Assembly (NCBI GenBank): GCA_016213265.1
Contig: JACRBA010000169.1
Location: 1-51,348, forward strand
Reading direction: 5' to 3'
Source of the DNA: Burkholderiales bacterium
GTDB taxonomy: Bacteria; Pseudomonadota; Gammaproteobacteria; Burkholderiales; Burkholderiaceae_C
DNA length: 51,348 bases
The stretch's first letter is position 1, and the number at the start of each line of letters is the position of its first letter. The position numbers and the translations under genes are program-made. Shown here piece after piece: positions 7,945 through 18,794 of this stretch. The notes beneath the pieces were generated by a model that ran no database searches, had not been told where the DNA came from, and was given only the letters and a program-made list of their open reading frames with translations.

Positions 7945-10845
7945 ATGGCAGTGACTACCGTCGCCCAACTCGCCTCGGAGCTGAATCGCCCTGCGGCGAC
8001 GCTGCTCGAGCAGCTGCAGTCGGCCGGCGTCGCCAAGAAATCGCCGGACGACGCGCTGACCGAGTCGGACAAGGAACGTCTGCTCGACTACCTGCGCAAC
8101 GCCCACGGCACGGCCGGCGGGGACCGCAAGAAGATCACGCTCACCCGCAAGTCGACGAGCGAGATCAAGCAGGCGGACGCCTCGGGCAAGGCCCGCACGA
8201 TCCAGGTCGAGGTGCGCAAGAAGCGTGTCTTCGTCAAGCGTGACGATGCGCCCGGTGCCGCCCCCCAGGAAGAGGTGCAGCCGTCCGCCCAGGCCCTCGA
8301 GGAGGCCGAACTGGCCCGACGCGAGGAAGAGGCCCGCCGCCAGGCCGAGCTGATCCGCCAGCAGGAGGAGGAGCTCGCCGAGAAGCGCCGCCAGCGCGAG
8401 GAGCGCGAGCGCGCCGAGCGCGAGGCCGCCGAGAAGGCCGCTGCCGAGAGGGCCGCGGCCGAGAAGGCTGCTGCCGAGAAGGCCGCCGCCGAGGCCGCGG
8501 CGCAGGCGCAAGCCGCGCTGGCCAAGGCGGCTGCGCAGCCGGCCGCGGCCGAAGCGCCTGCCCCGGCCGCCGCACCTGCATCCACGCCGGCCCCGGCGCC
8601 GGCGCCGGCAGCACCTGTCAAGCCCGCGATCCGCGTGGTGAAGGCGGCCGATGCCGACGCCGACGACAAGCAGCGCCTGGCCGACCTGGAGCGCCGCCGC
8701 AAGGCCGCCGAGGCCGAAGCCGCGGCCATCCGCGACATGATGGCCCGCAAGAACAAGGTCATGGTCGCCAAGAAGCCCGAAGAGCCCAAGCCGGCAGAAG
8801 CGGCGAAGGAAGGCATCAAGGGCACGATCCACAAGGCCAAGACCGCGCCGGGTGCCACGACGGCCACGACGGCCACCGCCGCCAAGCCGGGCGACAAGAA
8901 GTCGGTCAAGTCCGAGAAGCTGTCGTCGAGCTGGGCGGATGACGCCAAGAAGCGCGGCGCCGCGGCCAAGGGCCGCCCGGACACCTCCGCCGGCCGGCCG
9001 GGCTGGCGTGCGCCGCGCGGCGGCCGCCGGGGCGACAGCCGTGATGGCGACCGCGGCAGCAACTTCCAGGCGCCCACCGAGCCGGTGGTGCAGGAGGTGC
9101 ACATTCCCGAGACCATCTCCGTGGCCGACCTGGCCCACAAGATGTCGGTGAAGGCCTCCGAGGTCATCAAGCAGATGATGAAGCTGGGGCAGATGGTCAC
9201 CATCAACCAGCAGCTGGACCAGGAAACGGCCATGATCGTGGTCGAGGAAATGGGCCACATGGCGCTCGCCGCCAAGCTGGACGACCCCGAGGCGTTCTCC
9301 GAGGAAGAAGAGGCCGCCGCCACCACGGGCGAGCTGCTGGCGCGTGCGCCGGTGGTCACCGTGATGGGCCACGTCGACCACGGCAAGACCTCGCTGCTGG
9401 ACTACATCCGCCGCAGCCGGGTGGCCGCGGGCGAGGCCGGCGGCATCACGCAGCACATCGGCGCGTACCACGTCGAGACGCCGCGCGGCATGATCACCTT
9501 CCTGGACACCCCGGGCCACGCGGCCTTCACGGCCATGCGTGCCCGCGGTGCCAAGGCGACCGACATCGTCATCCTGGTGGTGGCGGCCGACGACGGCGTG
9601 ATGCCGCAGACCAAGGAAGCCATCCACCATGCCAAGGCGGCGGGCGTGCCCATCGTCGTGGCCATGACCAAGATCGACAAGCCCGACGCCAACGGCGAGC
9701 GGCTCAAGAGCGAGCTGGTGGCCGAGCAGGTGGTGCCTGAGGAGTTCGGCGGCGATTCGCCGTTCGTCGGCGTGTCGTCCAAGACGGGCCAGGGCATCGA
9801 CGACCTGCTCGAGCAGGTGCTGCTGCAGGCCGAGGTGCTGGAGCTGAAGGCGCCGACGGAAGCGATGGCCAAGGGCATCGTCATCGAAGCGCGCCTGGAC
9901 AAGGGCCGCGGCCCGGTGGCGACCGTGCTGGTGCAGTCCGGCACGCTCAAGCGCGGTGACGTGGTGCTGGCCGGTGCCAGCTACGGCCGCGTGCGCGCCA
10001 TGCTGGACGAAGACGGCCGCAACACGGCCGAGGCCGGCCCCTCCATCCCGGTGGAGATCCAGGGCCTGACCGAGGTGCCACAGGCGGGCGACGACTTCAT
10101 GGTGCTGGGCGACGAGCGCCGTGCGCGCGAGATCGCCACCTTCCGCCAGGGCAAGTACCGCGACGTGAAGCTGGCCAAGCAGCAGGCCGCCAAGCTCGAG
10201 AGCATGTTCGACAACATGGGCGAGGGCCAGGCCCAGACCCTGCCGTTGATCATCAAGGCCGACGTGCAGGGCTCGCAGGAAGCGCTGGCCAGCTCGCTGC
10301 TCAAGCTGTCGACCGACGAGGTCAAGGTGCAGATCGTGCACGCGGCGGTCGGCGGCATCAGCGAGTCCGACGTCAACCTGGCGATCGCCTCCAAGGCCAT
10401 CATCATCGGCTTCAACACGCGTGCCGAAGCCGGCGCGCGCAAGCTGGCCGAGAACAGCGGCGTCGACATCCGCTACTACAACATCATCTACGACGCCGTG
10501 GATGAGGTGAAGGCGGCGATGGGCGGCATGCTGGCCCCCGAGCAGAAGGAAGAGGCGCTGGGCACGGCGGAGATCCGCAAGGTGTTCGTGGCCTCCAAGA
10601 TCGGCACGGTGGCGGGCTCGATGGTCACCTCCGGCATGGTGCGCCGCGGCGCGAAGTTCCGCCTGCTGCGCGACAACATCGTCATCTACACGGGCGAGGT
10701 CGAATCCGTCCGCCGCGAGAAGGACGATGTCCGCGAGGTCAAGGAAGGCTTCGAGTGCGGTATCAAGCTCAGGAACTACAACGACATCGCCGAAGGCGAC
10801 CAGCTGGAGTTCTACGAGGTCAAGGAAATCGCCCGAACCCTCTGA
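7945..10845 (+). CDS. infB: translation initiation factor IF-2
   Basis: This is a GTPase that places initiator tRNA on the 30S subunit. At 966 residues it is long, as in other Burkholderiales, because of an extended N-terminal region. That region has a small IF2-N domain, a highly charged Ala/Glu/Arg helix (about 110-195), an Ala/Pro linker (about 195-225) and a second IF2-N domain near 385-435. The G domain starts with GHVDHGKTS at 475-483, then DTPGHAAF and TKID, followed by domains II to IV. The start [10 protein letters not shown] is preceded by AAGGAA. Internal in-frame starts that would give shorter isoforms, as in E. coli, were not resolved. Confidence 0.98.
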   Translation: MAVTTVAQLASELNRPAATLLEQLQSAGVAKKSPDDALTESDKERLLDYLRNAHGTAGGDRKKITLTRKSTSEIKQADASGKARTIQVEVRKKRVFVKRDDAPGAAPQEEVQPSAQALEEAELARREEEARRQAELIRQQEEELAEKRRQREERERAEREAAEKAAAERAAAEKAAAEKAAAEAAAQAQAALAKAAAQPAAAEAPAPAAAPASTPAPAPAPAAPVKPAIRVVKAADADADDKQRLADLERRRKAAEAEAAAIRDMMARKNKVMVAKKPEEPKPAEAAKEGIKGTIHKAKTAPGATTATTATAAKPGDKKSVKSEKLSSSWADDAKKRGAAAKGRPDTSAGRPGWRAPRGGRRGDSRDGDRGSNFQAPTEPVVQEVHIPETISVADLAHKMSVKASEVIKQMMKLGQMVTINQQLDQETAMIVVEEMGHMALAAKLDDPEAFSEEEEAAATTGELLARAPVVTVMGHVDHGKTSLLDYIRRSRVAAGEAGGITQHIGAYHVETPRGMITFLDTPGHAAFTAMRARGAKATDIVILVVAADDGVMPQTKEAIHHAKAAGVPIVVAMTKIDKPDANGERLKSELVAEQVVPEEFGGDSPFVGVSSKTGQGIDDLLEQVLLQAEVLELKAPTEAMAKGIVIEARLDKGRGPVATVLVQSGTLKRGDVVLAGASYGRVRAMLDEDGRNTAEAGPSIPVEIQGLTEVPQAGDDFMVLGDERRAREIATFRQGKYRDVKLAKQQAAKLESMFDNMGEGQAQTLPLIIKADVQGSQEALASSLLKLSTDEVKVQIVHAAVGGISESDVNLAIASKAIIIGFNTRAEAGARKLAENSGVDIRYYNIIYDAVDEVKAAMGGMLAPEQKEEALGTAEIRKVFVASKIGTVAGSMVTSGMVRRGAKFRLLRDNIVIYTGEVESVRREKDDVREVKEGFECGIKLRNYNDIAEGDQLEFYEVKEIARTL

Positions 10846-10867
10846 GCCCCACCGCTCCCTGACGGAG

Positions 10868-10895
10868 CCCCGCCCTGGCGGGGTTTCGTTCTTTT
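10868..10895 (+). terminator. hairpin between infB and rbfA
   Basis: CCCCGCC-CT-GGCGGGG at 10868-10883 is a perfect 7-pair stem, followed by an interrupted T-rich stretch to 10895. It looks like a weak intrinsic terminator or an RNA-processing stem. The GGAGG of rbfA begins one base later, at 10896. The hairpin may therefore set the ratio of rbfA-truB-typA to the upstream genes. Confidence 0.5.
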
Positions 10896-10908
10896 GGAGG
10901 CGAACGCC

Positions 10909-11274
10909 ATGCGACACAAGAAGAGCATTCCCAACCGCAGCCACCGGGTGGCCGACCAGATCCAGCGCGACGTGGCCGAGCTGATCCGCGACCTGAAGGA
11001 CCCGCGCATCGGCATGGTGACGATCAACGCCGTCGAGGTGACGCCCGACTATGCGCACGCCACCGTGTTCTTCTCGCTGCTGGTCGGCGAGCCGGCCGAG
11101 TGCGAGCTGGCCCTGAACGAGGCGGCGGGCTTCCTGCGCAACGGTCTGTTCAAGCGCCTGGCGATCCACACCGTGCCCACGCTGCATTTCCGCTTCGACA
11201 AGACCACCGAGCGGGCCGCCGACCTGAACGCCCTGATCCAGCGCGCCAACGCGTCTCGCGCCAAGGACGACTGA
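10909..11274 (+). CDS. rbfA: 30S ribosome-binding factor RbfA
   Basis: This small KH-like protein (121 residues) assists maturation of the 16S rRNA 5' end and cold adaptation. The core reads [16 protein letters not shown], then [11 protein letters not shown] and [14 protein letters not shown], all typical of the family. The ATG at 10909 is chosen over an in-frame TTG at 10894 because GGAGG sits at 10896-10900, eight bases upstream. It ends two bases before truB, in the standard order infB-rbfA-truB. Confidence 0.96.
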   Translation: MRHKKSIPNRSHRVADQIQRDVAELIRDLKDPRIGMVTINAVEVTPDYAHATVFFSLLVGEPAECELALNEAAGFLRNGLFKRLAIHTVPTLHFRFDKTTERAADLNALIQRANASRAKDD

Positions 11275-11276
11275 GC

Positions 11277-12244
11277 ATGACGACAAGCGACCCCGTGGTG
11301 GGCTCTACGGCGGGCCGCACGCGGCTGCCCCGCCGGCCCGTGCACGGGGTGCTGCTGCTCGACAAGCCGGTGGGCCTGTCCAGCAACGACGCGATGCTGC
11401 GCGTGCGCCGCCTGTTCCGCGCCGAGAAGGCCGGCCACACCGGCACGCTCGATCCCCTGGCGTCGGGCCTGCTCCCCATCTGCCTGGGCGCGGCGACGAA
11501 GTTCGCGCAGGTCAGCCTGGACGCGGACAAGCGCTACACGGCCGTGCTGCGTCTCGGCCAGCGCACGGTGGGCGGTGACCGCGAAGGGGCGGTCATCGAT
11601 GAGCGCCCCGTGCAGGTGACGCCCGCCTCGCTCGCCGCCGCCTGTGCGGCATTCACCGGCCCCATCGACCAGGTGCCGCCCATGCATTCCGCCCTCAAGA
11701 AAGACGGCAAGGCGCTGTACGAGTACGCGCGCGCCGGCGTCGAGGTCGAGCGCCCCGCGCGGCGGGTGACGATTCATGCCATCGACATCCTGGGGTGGGA
11801 CGATGCGGCGCTGGAGCTCACCGTCGACGTGTGCTGCAGCAAGGGCACCTACATCCGCGTGCTGGCCGAGGACATTGGCGAGCGCCTGGGCTGCGGCGCC
11901 CACCTGGCTGGCCTGCGCCGCACGGCCACCGGGCCGTTGACGTTGGACGGGGCCATCTCGCTGGACGCACTGGCGGCGCTCGACGAACCCGCCCGTGACG
12001 CGCTGCTGCACCCCCCGGACCGGCTGCTGGCCGACTGGCCGTCGCTGCGGCTGGCCGAGAGCGAAGCGGCACGCTTTCTCTCCGGCTTGCGCAGACGGGT
12101 CCAGGAAGCTGACCAACCGGCCGTGCGCGTGTACGGCCCCGAACCGGCTGCCTTCCTCGGCAGCGCCCACATCACCGCTGGCGAACTGATCGCCGACCGC
12201 CTGCTCAGCCCGTTGGAAGTGCAGGCCCTGCTGAAAGAGACCCC

Positions 12245-12248
<4 letters not shown>
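11277..12248 (+). CDS. truB: tRNA pseudouridine(55) synthase TruB
   Basis: TruB makes pseudouridine at position 55 in the T loop of tRNAs. The product has 323 residues. The catalytic aspartate is Asp59 in [15 protein letters not shown]. The later KGTYIR motif supports RNA binding, and a C-terminal PUA-like extension ends the protein. The N-terminus has a 20-residue basic, Ser/Thr-rich leader before HGVLLLDKP. Its start lies two bases after the rbfA stop and its end overlaps typA by four bases. Confidence 0.97.
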
Positions 12249-14070
<1,822 letters not shown>

Positions 14071-14074
<4 letters not shown>

Positions 14075-14988
14075 CGCCCGCGGGCGGCGCGTTGACGCAC
14101 CGCCGCGCGGTGGCGGTGATGGTGGTGGTGACCCTGCTGTGGAGCACGGCCGGCGTGGTCACGCGCCAGCTCGAGGCGGCCCGGTCCTTCGAGGTCACCT
14201 TCTGGCGCAGCCTGTTCAATGCGATCGGGCTGCTGGCCATCCTGCTGGCGCTGCGGGGGCCCGCAGCCCTCGTCACCCGGGTGCGCCAGGGCGGCTGGCC
14301 GCTGTGGCTGTCGGCCGTGTGCTGGAGCGTGATGTTCACCGCCTTCATGGTGGCGATCACGCTCACCACCGTGGCCAACGTGCTGGTGGTCATGGCCACC
14401 GCGCCGCTGTTCACGGCGCTGCTGTCGCGCTTCCTGCTCGGGCACCGGCTGCCTGCGCGCACCTGGACGGCCATCCTCGTGGCGGGCGCGGGCATCGCGT
14501 GGATGTACGGCGCCGAGATCAGCGGCGCCGAGCCGCGCCACCTGCTGGGCACGGCCATCGCGCTCGGCGTGCCCACGGCCGCGGCCATCAACTGGACGCT
14601 GATCCAGCATGCGTCACGGCGCGCGCGGCCGGGCGGGGCGACTGACGACATGCTGCCGGCGCTGCTGCTGGGCGCGTTGCTGTCGGCGGCCGTCACGCTC
14701 CCCCTGGCCTGGCCGCTGCAGGCCTCTGCGGGCGACGTGGCCTGGCTGGCCGGGCTGGGCGTGTTCCAGCTCGCCGTGCCCTGCGTCATGGCCGTGACCG
14801 CGGCGCGCACGCTGGCTGCGCCCGAGGTGGCCCTGCTGGCGCTGCTGGAGGTGCTGTTCGGCGTGGCATCGGCGTGGCTCTGGGCCGGTGAACAGCCGGC
14901 CCCCTCGGTGCTGGCCGGCGGCGCCCTGGTGCTCGGCGCGCTGGCCACCAATGAACTGTTGGCGCTGCGCCGTCCGGCCACCGCCTGA
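14071..14988 (+). CDS. EamA-type drug/metabolite transporter
   Basis: This 305-residue inner-membrane protein has about ten hydrophobic segments arranged as two EamA repeats, the DMT superfamily layout. The first repeat opens with VMVVVTLLWSTAGVVTRQLE and the second lies around residues 165-300. Substrates of such carriers range from amino acids to metabolite intermediates, and nothing in the sequence fixes it here. The start overlaps the typA stop, so it is probably co-transcribed with the translation genes, although there is no obvious functional link. Confidence 0.85.
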
Positions 14989-15013
14989 GCTTTCCCTGTT
15001 GACGACCCACGAC

Positions 15014-16138
15014 ATGTCGCACGCCCACACCCCCTCCGCAGAGTCCCACGTGCTGGCCGATCGCCGCGGCCGCCTGGGTGTCATCACGCTGAACCGCGCC
15101 GCCGCGCTGAATGCGCTGTCGTTGGGCATGGTGCGCGAGATCACGCGCCTGCTGCAGCACTGGGCGAACGACGACTCGGTGGACGCGGTCTTCATCCGCG
15201 GCGCGGGTCGCGCGGGCAAGGCGCCGGCCTTCTGCGCGGGCGGCGACATTCGCTTCTTCCACCAGGCCGCGCTCGCGGGCGACCCGCGGCTGGAGGACTT
15301 CTTCACCGAGGAGTACGCGCTCAACCACCTCATCCATGCCTACCCCAAGCCCTACATCGCCTGGATGGACGGCATCTGCATGGGCGGCGGCATGGGGATC
15401 ACGCAGGGGGCCTCCCACCGGGTCGTCACCGAGCACAGCAAGCTCGCCATGCCCGAGACGCACATCGGCCTGTTCCCCGATGTGGGCGGCGGCTGGTTTC
15501 TCTCGCGCTGCGAGGGGCGCCTGGGTGAATACCTGGCGCTCACCGGGCAGGTGCTGGGCGCCGCCGACGCCCTGGCGGCGGGGCTGGCGGACATCGCCTT
15601 GCCCGCCGCCAGCCTGGCCATCGTGCTGGACGAACTGACCGCCGCACCGCGCCTGACCCCGCAGCGTGTGGGCGACCTGCTGCGCCGCCACGCCCTGGCC
15701 GACGCCGGTGCGGCCACCGTCGCGGCGCACCGGGACGACATCGACCGCCATTTCAGCCAGGCGGACATGCCCGCCATCGAGCGCTCGCTGCAGGCTGCCG
15801 CCGACGCCGGCAGCGACTGGGCCCGCCGCGCGCTGGACACGCTGCACCACCAGTCACCCCTGATGTGTGCCGTGACGCTGGAACAGGTGCGCCGGGCCCG
15901 CAGCATGTCGCTCGCCGATGACCTGCGGATGGAGCGTGACCTCGTGCGCCACTGCTTCCACCTGCGGCCCGGCACGGCCAGCGAAACGGTGGAAGGCATC
16001 CGCGCCTTGGCGGTGGACAAGGACCACACGCCGCGCTGGAACCCGGCGCGCGTGAGCGATGTGGACCCCGCCATGGTGGCCGCCTTCTTCACCAGCCCGT
16101 GGCCTGCCACGGCGCATCCGCTGGCGCACCTGCGCTGA
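15014..16138 (+). CDS. enoyl-CoA hydratase/isomerase family, 3-hydroxyisobutyryl-CoA hydrolase type
   Basis: This is a 374-residue crotonase-fold protein of the long ECH_2 subfamily, whose best-known member hydrolyses 3-hydroxyisobutyryl-CoA in valine breakdown. The oxyanion-hole motif is FCAGGDIRFF and the catalytic segment reads PETHIGLFPDVGGGW, with the Glu and Asp used by hydrolases of this group. The C-terminal third is the helical extension absent from short crotonases. The ATG at 15014 was chosen because the fold begins soon after; the frame runs further upstream through the transporter gene. No other valine-pathway genes are nearby, so the substrate is an inference from family only. 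Confidence 0.85.
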   Translation: MSHAHTPSAESHVLADRRGRLGVITLNRAAALNALSLGMVREITRLLQHWANDDSVDAVFIRGAGRAGKAPAFCAGGDIRFFHQAALAGDPRLEDFFTEEYALNHLIHAYPKPYIAWMDGICMGGGMGITQGASHRVVTEHSKLAMPETHIGLFPDVGGGWFLSRCEGRLGEYLALTGQVLGAADALAAGLADIALPAASLAIVLDELTAAPRLTPQRVGDLLRRHALADAGAATVAAHRDDIDRHFSQADMPAIERSLQAAADAGSDWARRALDTLHHQSPLMCAVTLEQVRRARSMSLADDLRMERDLVRHCFHLRPGTASETVEGIRALAVDKDHTPRWNPARVSDVDPAMVAAFFTSPWPATAHPLAHLR

Positions 16139-16178
16139 TTTCCCGCCGTCGTCCGCCCCCGCCGCCTGCGTGCCTGCC

Positions 16179-17171
16179 GTGTCCGCTGCCGAGCCGCCCC
16201 TGTCGCCCTGGCGCCTGAGCGTCGCGCCCATGCTCGACTGGACGGACCGGCACTGCCGCTATTTCCACCGGCAGATCACACGGCGCGCGCGGCTGTACAC
16301 CGAGATGGTGACCACCGGCGCGCTGCGCCATGGTGACCAGGCGCGCCACCTCGACTTCGACCCGGCAGAGCACCCGCTGGCACTGCAGGTGGGCGGCAGC
16401 GAGCCGGCCGAACTCGCGTATGCCGCCACGCTGGCCCGCCGCTGGGGCTACGACGAGATCAACCTTAACTGCGGCTGCCCGAGCGAGCGGGTGCAGCGCG
16501 GCGCGTTCGGCGCCTGCCTCATGCACGAGCCGGCGCTGGTGGCCGATGGCGTGAAGGCCATGTGCGACGTGGCCGACGGCATGCCGGTGACGGTGAAGCA
16601 CCGCATCGGCATCGACCGGGAAGAGAGCTACGGCTTCGTGCGCGACTTCGTCGGCACGGTGGCCGATGCCGGCTGCAGCGTGTTCATCGTGCATGCCCGC
16701 AACGCCTGGCTCCAGGGGTTGTCGCCCAAGGAGAACCGGGAGATTCCGCCGCTGCGCTACGACACGGTCTACCGGCTGAAGTCCGATTTCCCGGCGCTGA
16801 CCATCGTGCTCAATGGTGGCGTGCGCACGGCGCAGGAGATCGAGGCGCACCTGGTGCATGTGGACGGTGTCATGGTCGGCCGCGAGGCCTACCACAACCC
16901 CTGGTGCATGGCGGATTGGGACAGCCGGTTCCTGGGTGCGCAGGGCGACGTTCCGCCCGACCGCGACGCGGTGGAGGCGGCCATGGTGGCCTACATGGCC
17001 GGTCCGGCGCACGGGGTGCGCTGGTCGCACGTGGCCCGCCACATGCTGGGGCTGCGACACGGGCAGGCCGGTGCACGGCGGTGGCGTCAGGTGTGGTCGG
17101 ACCACCGCCTCGCGGCGGAGACGCCGGCCGCGGTGGCCGCGCAGGCTGGTCGCGCACGGACGGAAGCGTAG
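16179..17171 (+). CDS. dusA: tRNA-dihydrouridine synthase (DusA type)
   Basis: This flavoenzyme reduces uridine to dihydrouridine in tRNA D loops. From the GTG at 16179 the product has 330 residues. It opens with SVAPMLDWTDRHCRYF, and the catalytic cysteine is Cys100 in NLNCGCPS. The FMN-binding loop motif LNGGVRT and the helical C-terminal domain follow. The start is uncertain: GTG codons at 16170 and 16179 are both possible, neither has a clear ribosome-binding site, and no ATG precedes the conserved core. The assignment to the A subgroup is by overall appearance. Confidence 0.88.
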   Translation: MSAAEPPLSPWRLSVAPMLDWTDRHCRYFHRQITRRARLYTEMVTTGALRHGDQARHLDFDPAEHPLALQVGGSEPAELAYAATLARRWGYDEINLNCGCPSERVQRGAFGACLMHEPALVADGVKAMCDVADGMPVTVKHRIGIDREESYGFVRDFVGTVADAGCSVFIVHARNAWLQGLSPKENREIPPLRYDTVYRLKSDFPALTIVLNGGVRTAQEIEAHLVHVDGVMVGREAYHNPWCMADWDSRFLGAQGDVPPDRDAVEAAMVAYMAGPAHGVRWSHVARHMLGLRHGQAGARRWRQVWSDHRLAAETPAAVAAQAGRARTEA

Positions 17172-17269
17172 GCGGTTTTGCCACAGCGGGGCTGCGCTGC
17201 GGCCAGCTAGGGATGGGCTGCGCGGCCGGCGAGCGCTTTACTTCCCCTCACATTCACGAGGGAGAACAC

Positions 17270-18382
17270 ATGCACCGTCCCATTTCGCTGCCCCGCCTGA
17301 TTGGCGCCTTGGCATTGGCCGCCACGCCGTGGCTGTCGGCCCACGCCGCGCCGCCCACCTACCGCGTGGTGGAGTCGCCCTTCTTCGGCTACCCCGGCGA
17401 TACGCAGATCTCCACTGCGGCCGTGGGCATCAACCGCCAGGGCGGGGTGCTGATGCAGCACAACAGTGCCTGGGGCAGCGGGCCCTTCTTGTGCGACCGC
17501 CAAGGCGCCTGTGAGGCGGTGCCCGCGCTGTTCGTGCCGCACCGGTCCAGCATGTCGGGGCACGGCATCAACAACGCCGGCCACGTGGCCGCCACGTCGC
17601 CCGACGTCGCGTACAGCACCCACGCCATCCTCTGGCGCGGGGAGGGTGCGCCGGAGCGCATCTACGGCCTGGCCGACGACTACTGCGGCGGCTGTGACAA
17701 CGACAGCCACGCCGCCGCCCTGAACAACCACGACCAGGTGGTCGGCACGGCGTGGGGCGGCGACGGGCGTGCGCGCGCCTTCCTCTGGAAGGACGGCACG
17801 ACGCATGAGCTGGGCACACTGGGCGGCGGGCAGAGCGCCGCGTGGGGCATCAACGACCATGGCCATGTGGTCGGCTCGGCCGCCAATGCCGCCGGCGTCA
17901 TGCGCGCCTTCCTGTACCGGGGCGGCCGCATGCAGGACATCGGCACGCTGGGCGGGGATGCCGCGGAGGCGTACGCCATCAACGACCTGGGCGAGGTGGT
18001 GGGGCTGGCCCAGACCGCCGATGGCAGCTGGAGCGGATTCCGTTACAGCCGCAGCGCGGGCATGCGGCCCCTGCCCGGCGTGGGCTCGGGCAGTGCCGGC
18101 CGCGCGGTGGCCATCAACAAGGCGGGGCAGGCCGTGGGCGGCGCGGTGGCGGCGGACGGCACGGCCTACGCCTACTACCACGACGCGGACGGCCCTGTGG
18201 ACCTGAACACGCGCATCCACGGCCAGGCCGCGCGTCGCTGGCACATCGTGCAAGCCTATGCGATCAATGAACGTGGCGACATCGCTGCGCAGGCCGTCGG
18301 CCGGGCCGATGGCCTGCGGCGCGCGGTGGTGTTGAAGGTGCGCGCGCCGGCCGAGGCGTCGGTCAGCCCGGCTGGCCGCTGA
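17270..18382 (+). CDS. secreted HAF-repeat protein
   Basis: This 370-residue exported protein has a Sec signal peptide (residues 1-26, cleavage after AHA). The mature part is built from repeats of about 40-45 residues around the motif G-I-N-x-x-G-x-V-V-G, followed by aromatic strands such as RAFLWKDG and RAFLYRGG and the HELGTLGGG/QDIGTLGGD pair. This is the HAF/YD-like beta-propeller pattern seen in extracellular proteins of unknown function. Two close Cys pairs occur in the first half (CDRQGAC, CGGC). GAGGGAGAA precedes the ATG. Its 3' end overlaps the convergent small lipoprotein gene by 20 bases. Confidence 0.8.
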   Translation: MHRPISLPRLIGALALAATPWLSAHAAPPTYRVVESPFFGYPGDTQISTAAVGINRQGGVLMQHNSAWGSGPFLCDRQGACEAVPALFVPHRSSMSGHGINNAGHVAATSPDVAYSTHAILWRGEGAPERIYGLADDYCGGCDNDSHAAALNNHDQVVGTAWGGDGRARAFLWKDGTTHELGTLGGGQSAAWGINDHGHVVGSAANAAGVMRAFLYRGGRMQDIGTLGGDAAEAYAINDLGEVVGLAQTADGSWSGFRYSRSAGMRPLPGVGSGSAGRAVAINKAGQAVGGAVAADGTAYAYYHDADGPVDLNTRIHGQAARRWHIVQAYAINERGDIAAQAVGRADGLRRAVVLKVRAPAEASVSPAGR

Positions 18383-18794
18383 CCGGCCAGAGACTGCGCG
18401 CCGTGCGACAGGCGCTGCTGTCCCAGCCTTCGCTGCAGCGCGTGCGCACCGTGCCGCACATGGCCTCGCCGGCAGCACGGATCTCGTCGTAGGCGCGGGC
18501 GTCGATGACGCCTGTGCCGGCCACGAACACCTGCGTGCTGGCCGGTGCCGGGGTGGCGGCGGAGCCGCCGGTGTCCCGCGTCACGCCGCACACGTCCTGC
18601 ACCATCGCCTGCACGCAGCGTCCGACCAGGGCGTCCACTTGCGTCTCGGTCGCTGGCGCGGCGGCCACGGCCAGACTGGCTGGGGCATCGGCAGCGGCCG
18701 GTTGGCAGCCGCCTGCCAGCAGGGCCAGGGCGCCCGCCAGCAGGCCGGCCACCAGCCGCGGCGCGCCGCGAGGGCAGGGTGCGCGCCGGCTCAC
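18363..18794 (-). CDS. small Cys-containing predicted lipoprotein, coupled to G8-domain gene
   Basis: This is a 143-residue hypothetical exported protein. A basic N-terminus, a Leu/Ala-rich stretch and the lipobox-like ALLAGGC (modification at Cys28) suggest a lipoprotein, although the -3 residue is Ala rather than Leu. An Ala/Pro linker and a small domain with several cysteines follow. The GTG start at 18794 overlaps the stop of the G8-domain gene as GTGA, so the two are probably translated together. The 3' end overlaps the convergent HAF gene by 20 bases. I do not recognise a family. Confidence 0.65.
   Translation of the reverse strand: MSRRAPCPRGAPRLVAGLLAGALALLAGGCQPAAADAPASLAVAAAPATETQVDALVGRCVQAMVQDVCGVTRDTGGSAATPAPASTQVFVAGTGVIDARAYDEIRAAGEAMCGTVRTRCSEGWDSSACRTARSLWPVSGQPG

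Noticed and set aside
8380..8620. Tandem repeat in infB (GCCGAG/GCC-rich stretch)
   Set aside because: It encodes the normal Ala/Glu-rich charged helix and Ala/Pro linker of beta-proteobacterial IF-2.
7873..11286. 1,137-codon antisense frame over infB
   Set aside because: It is a GC-driven shadow of infB and rbfA; low-complexity composition and no motif.
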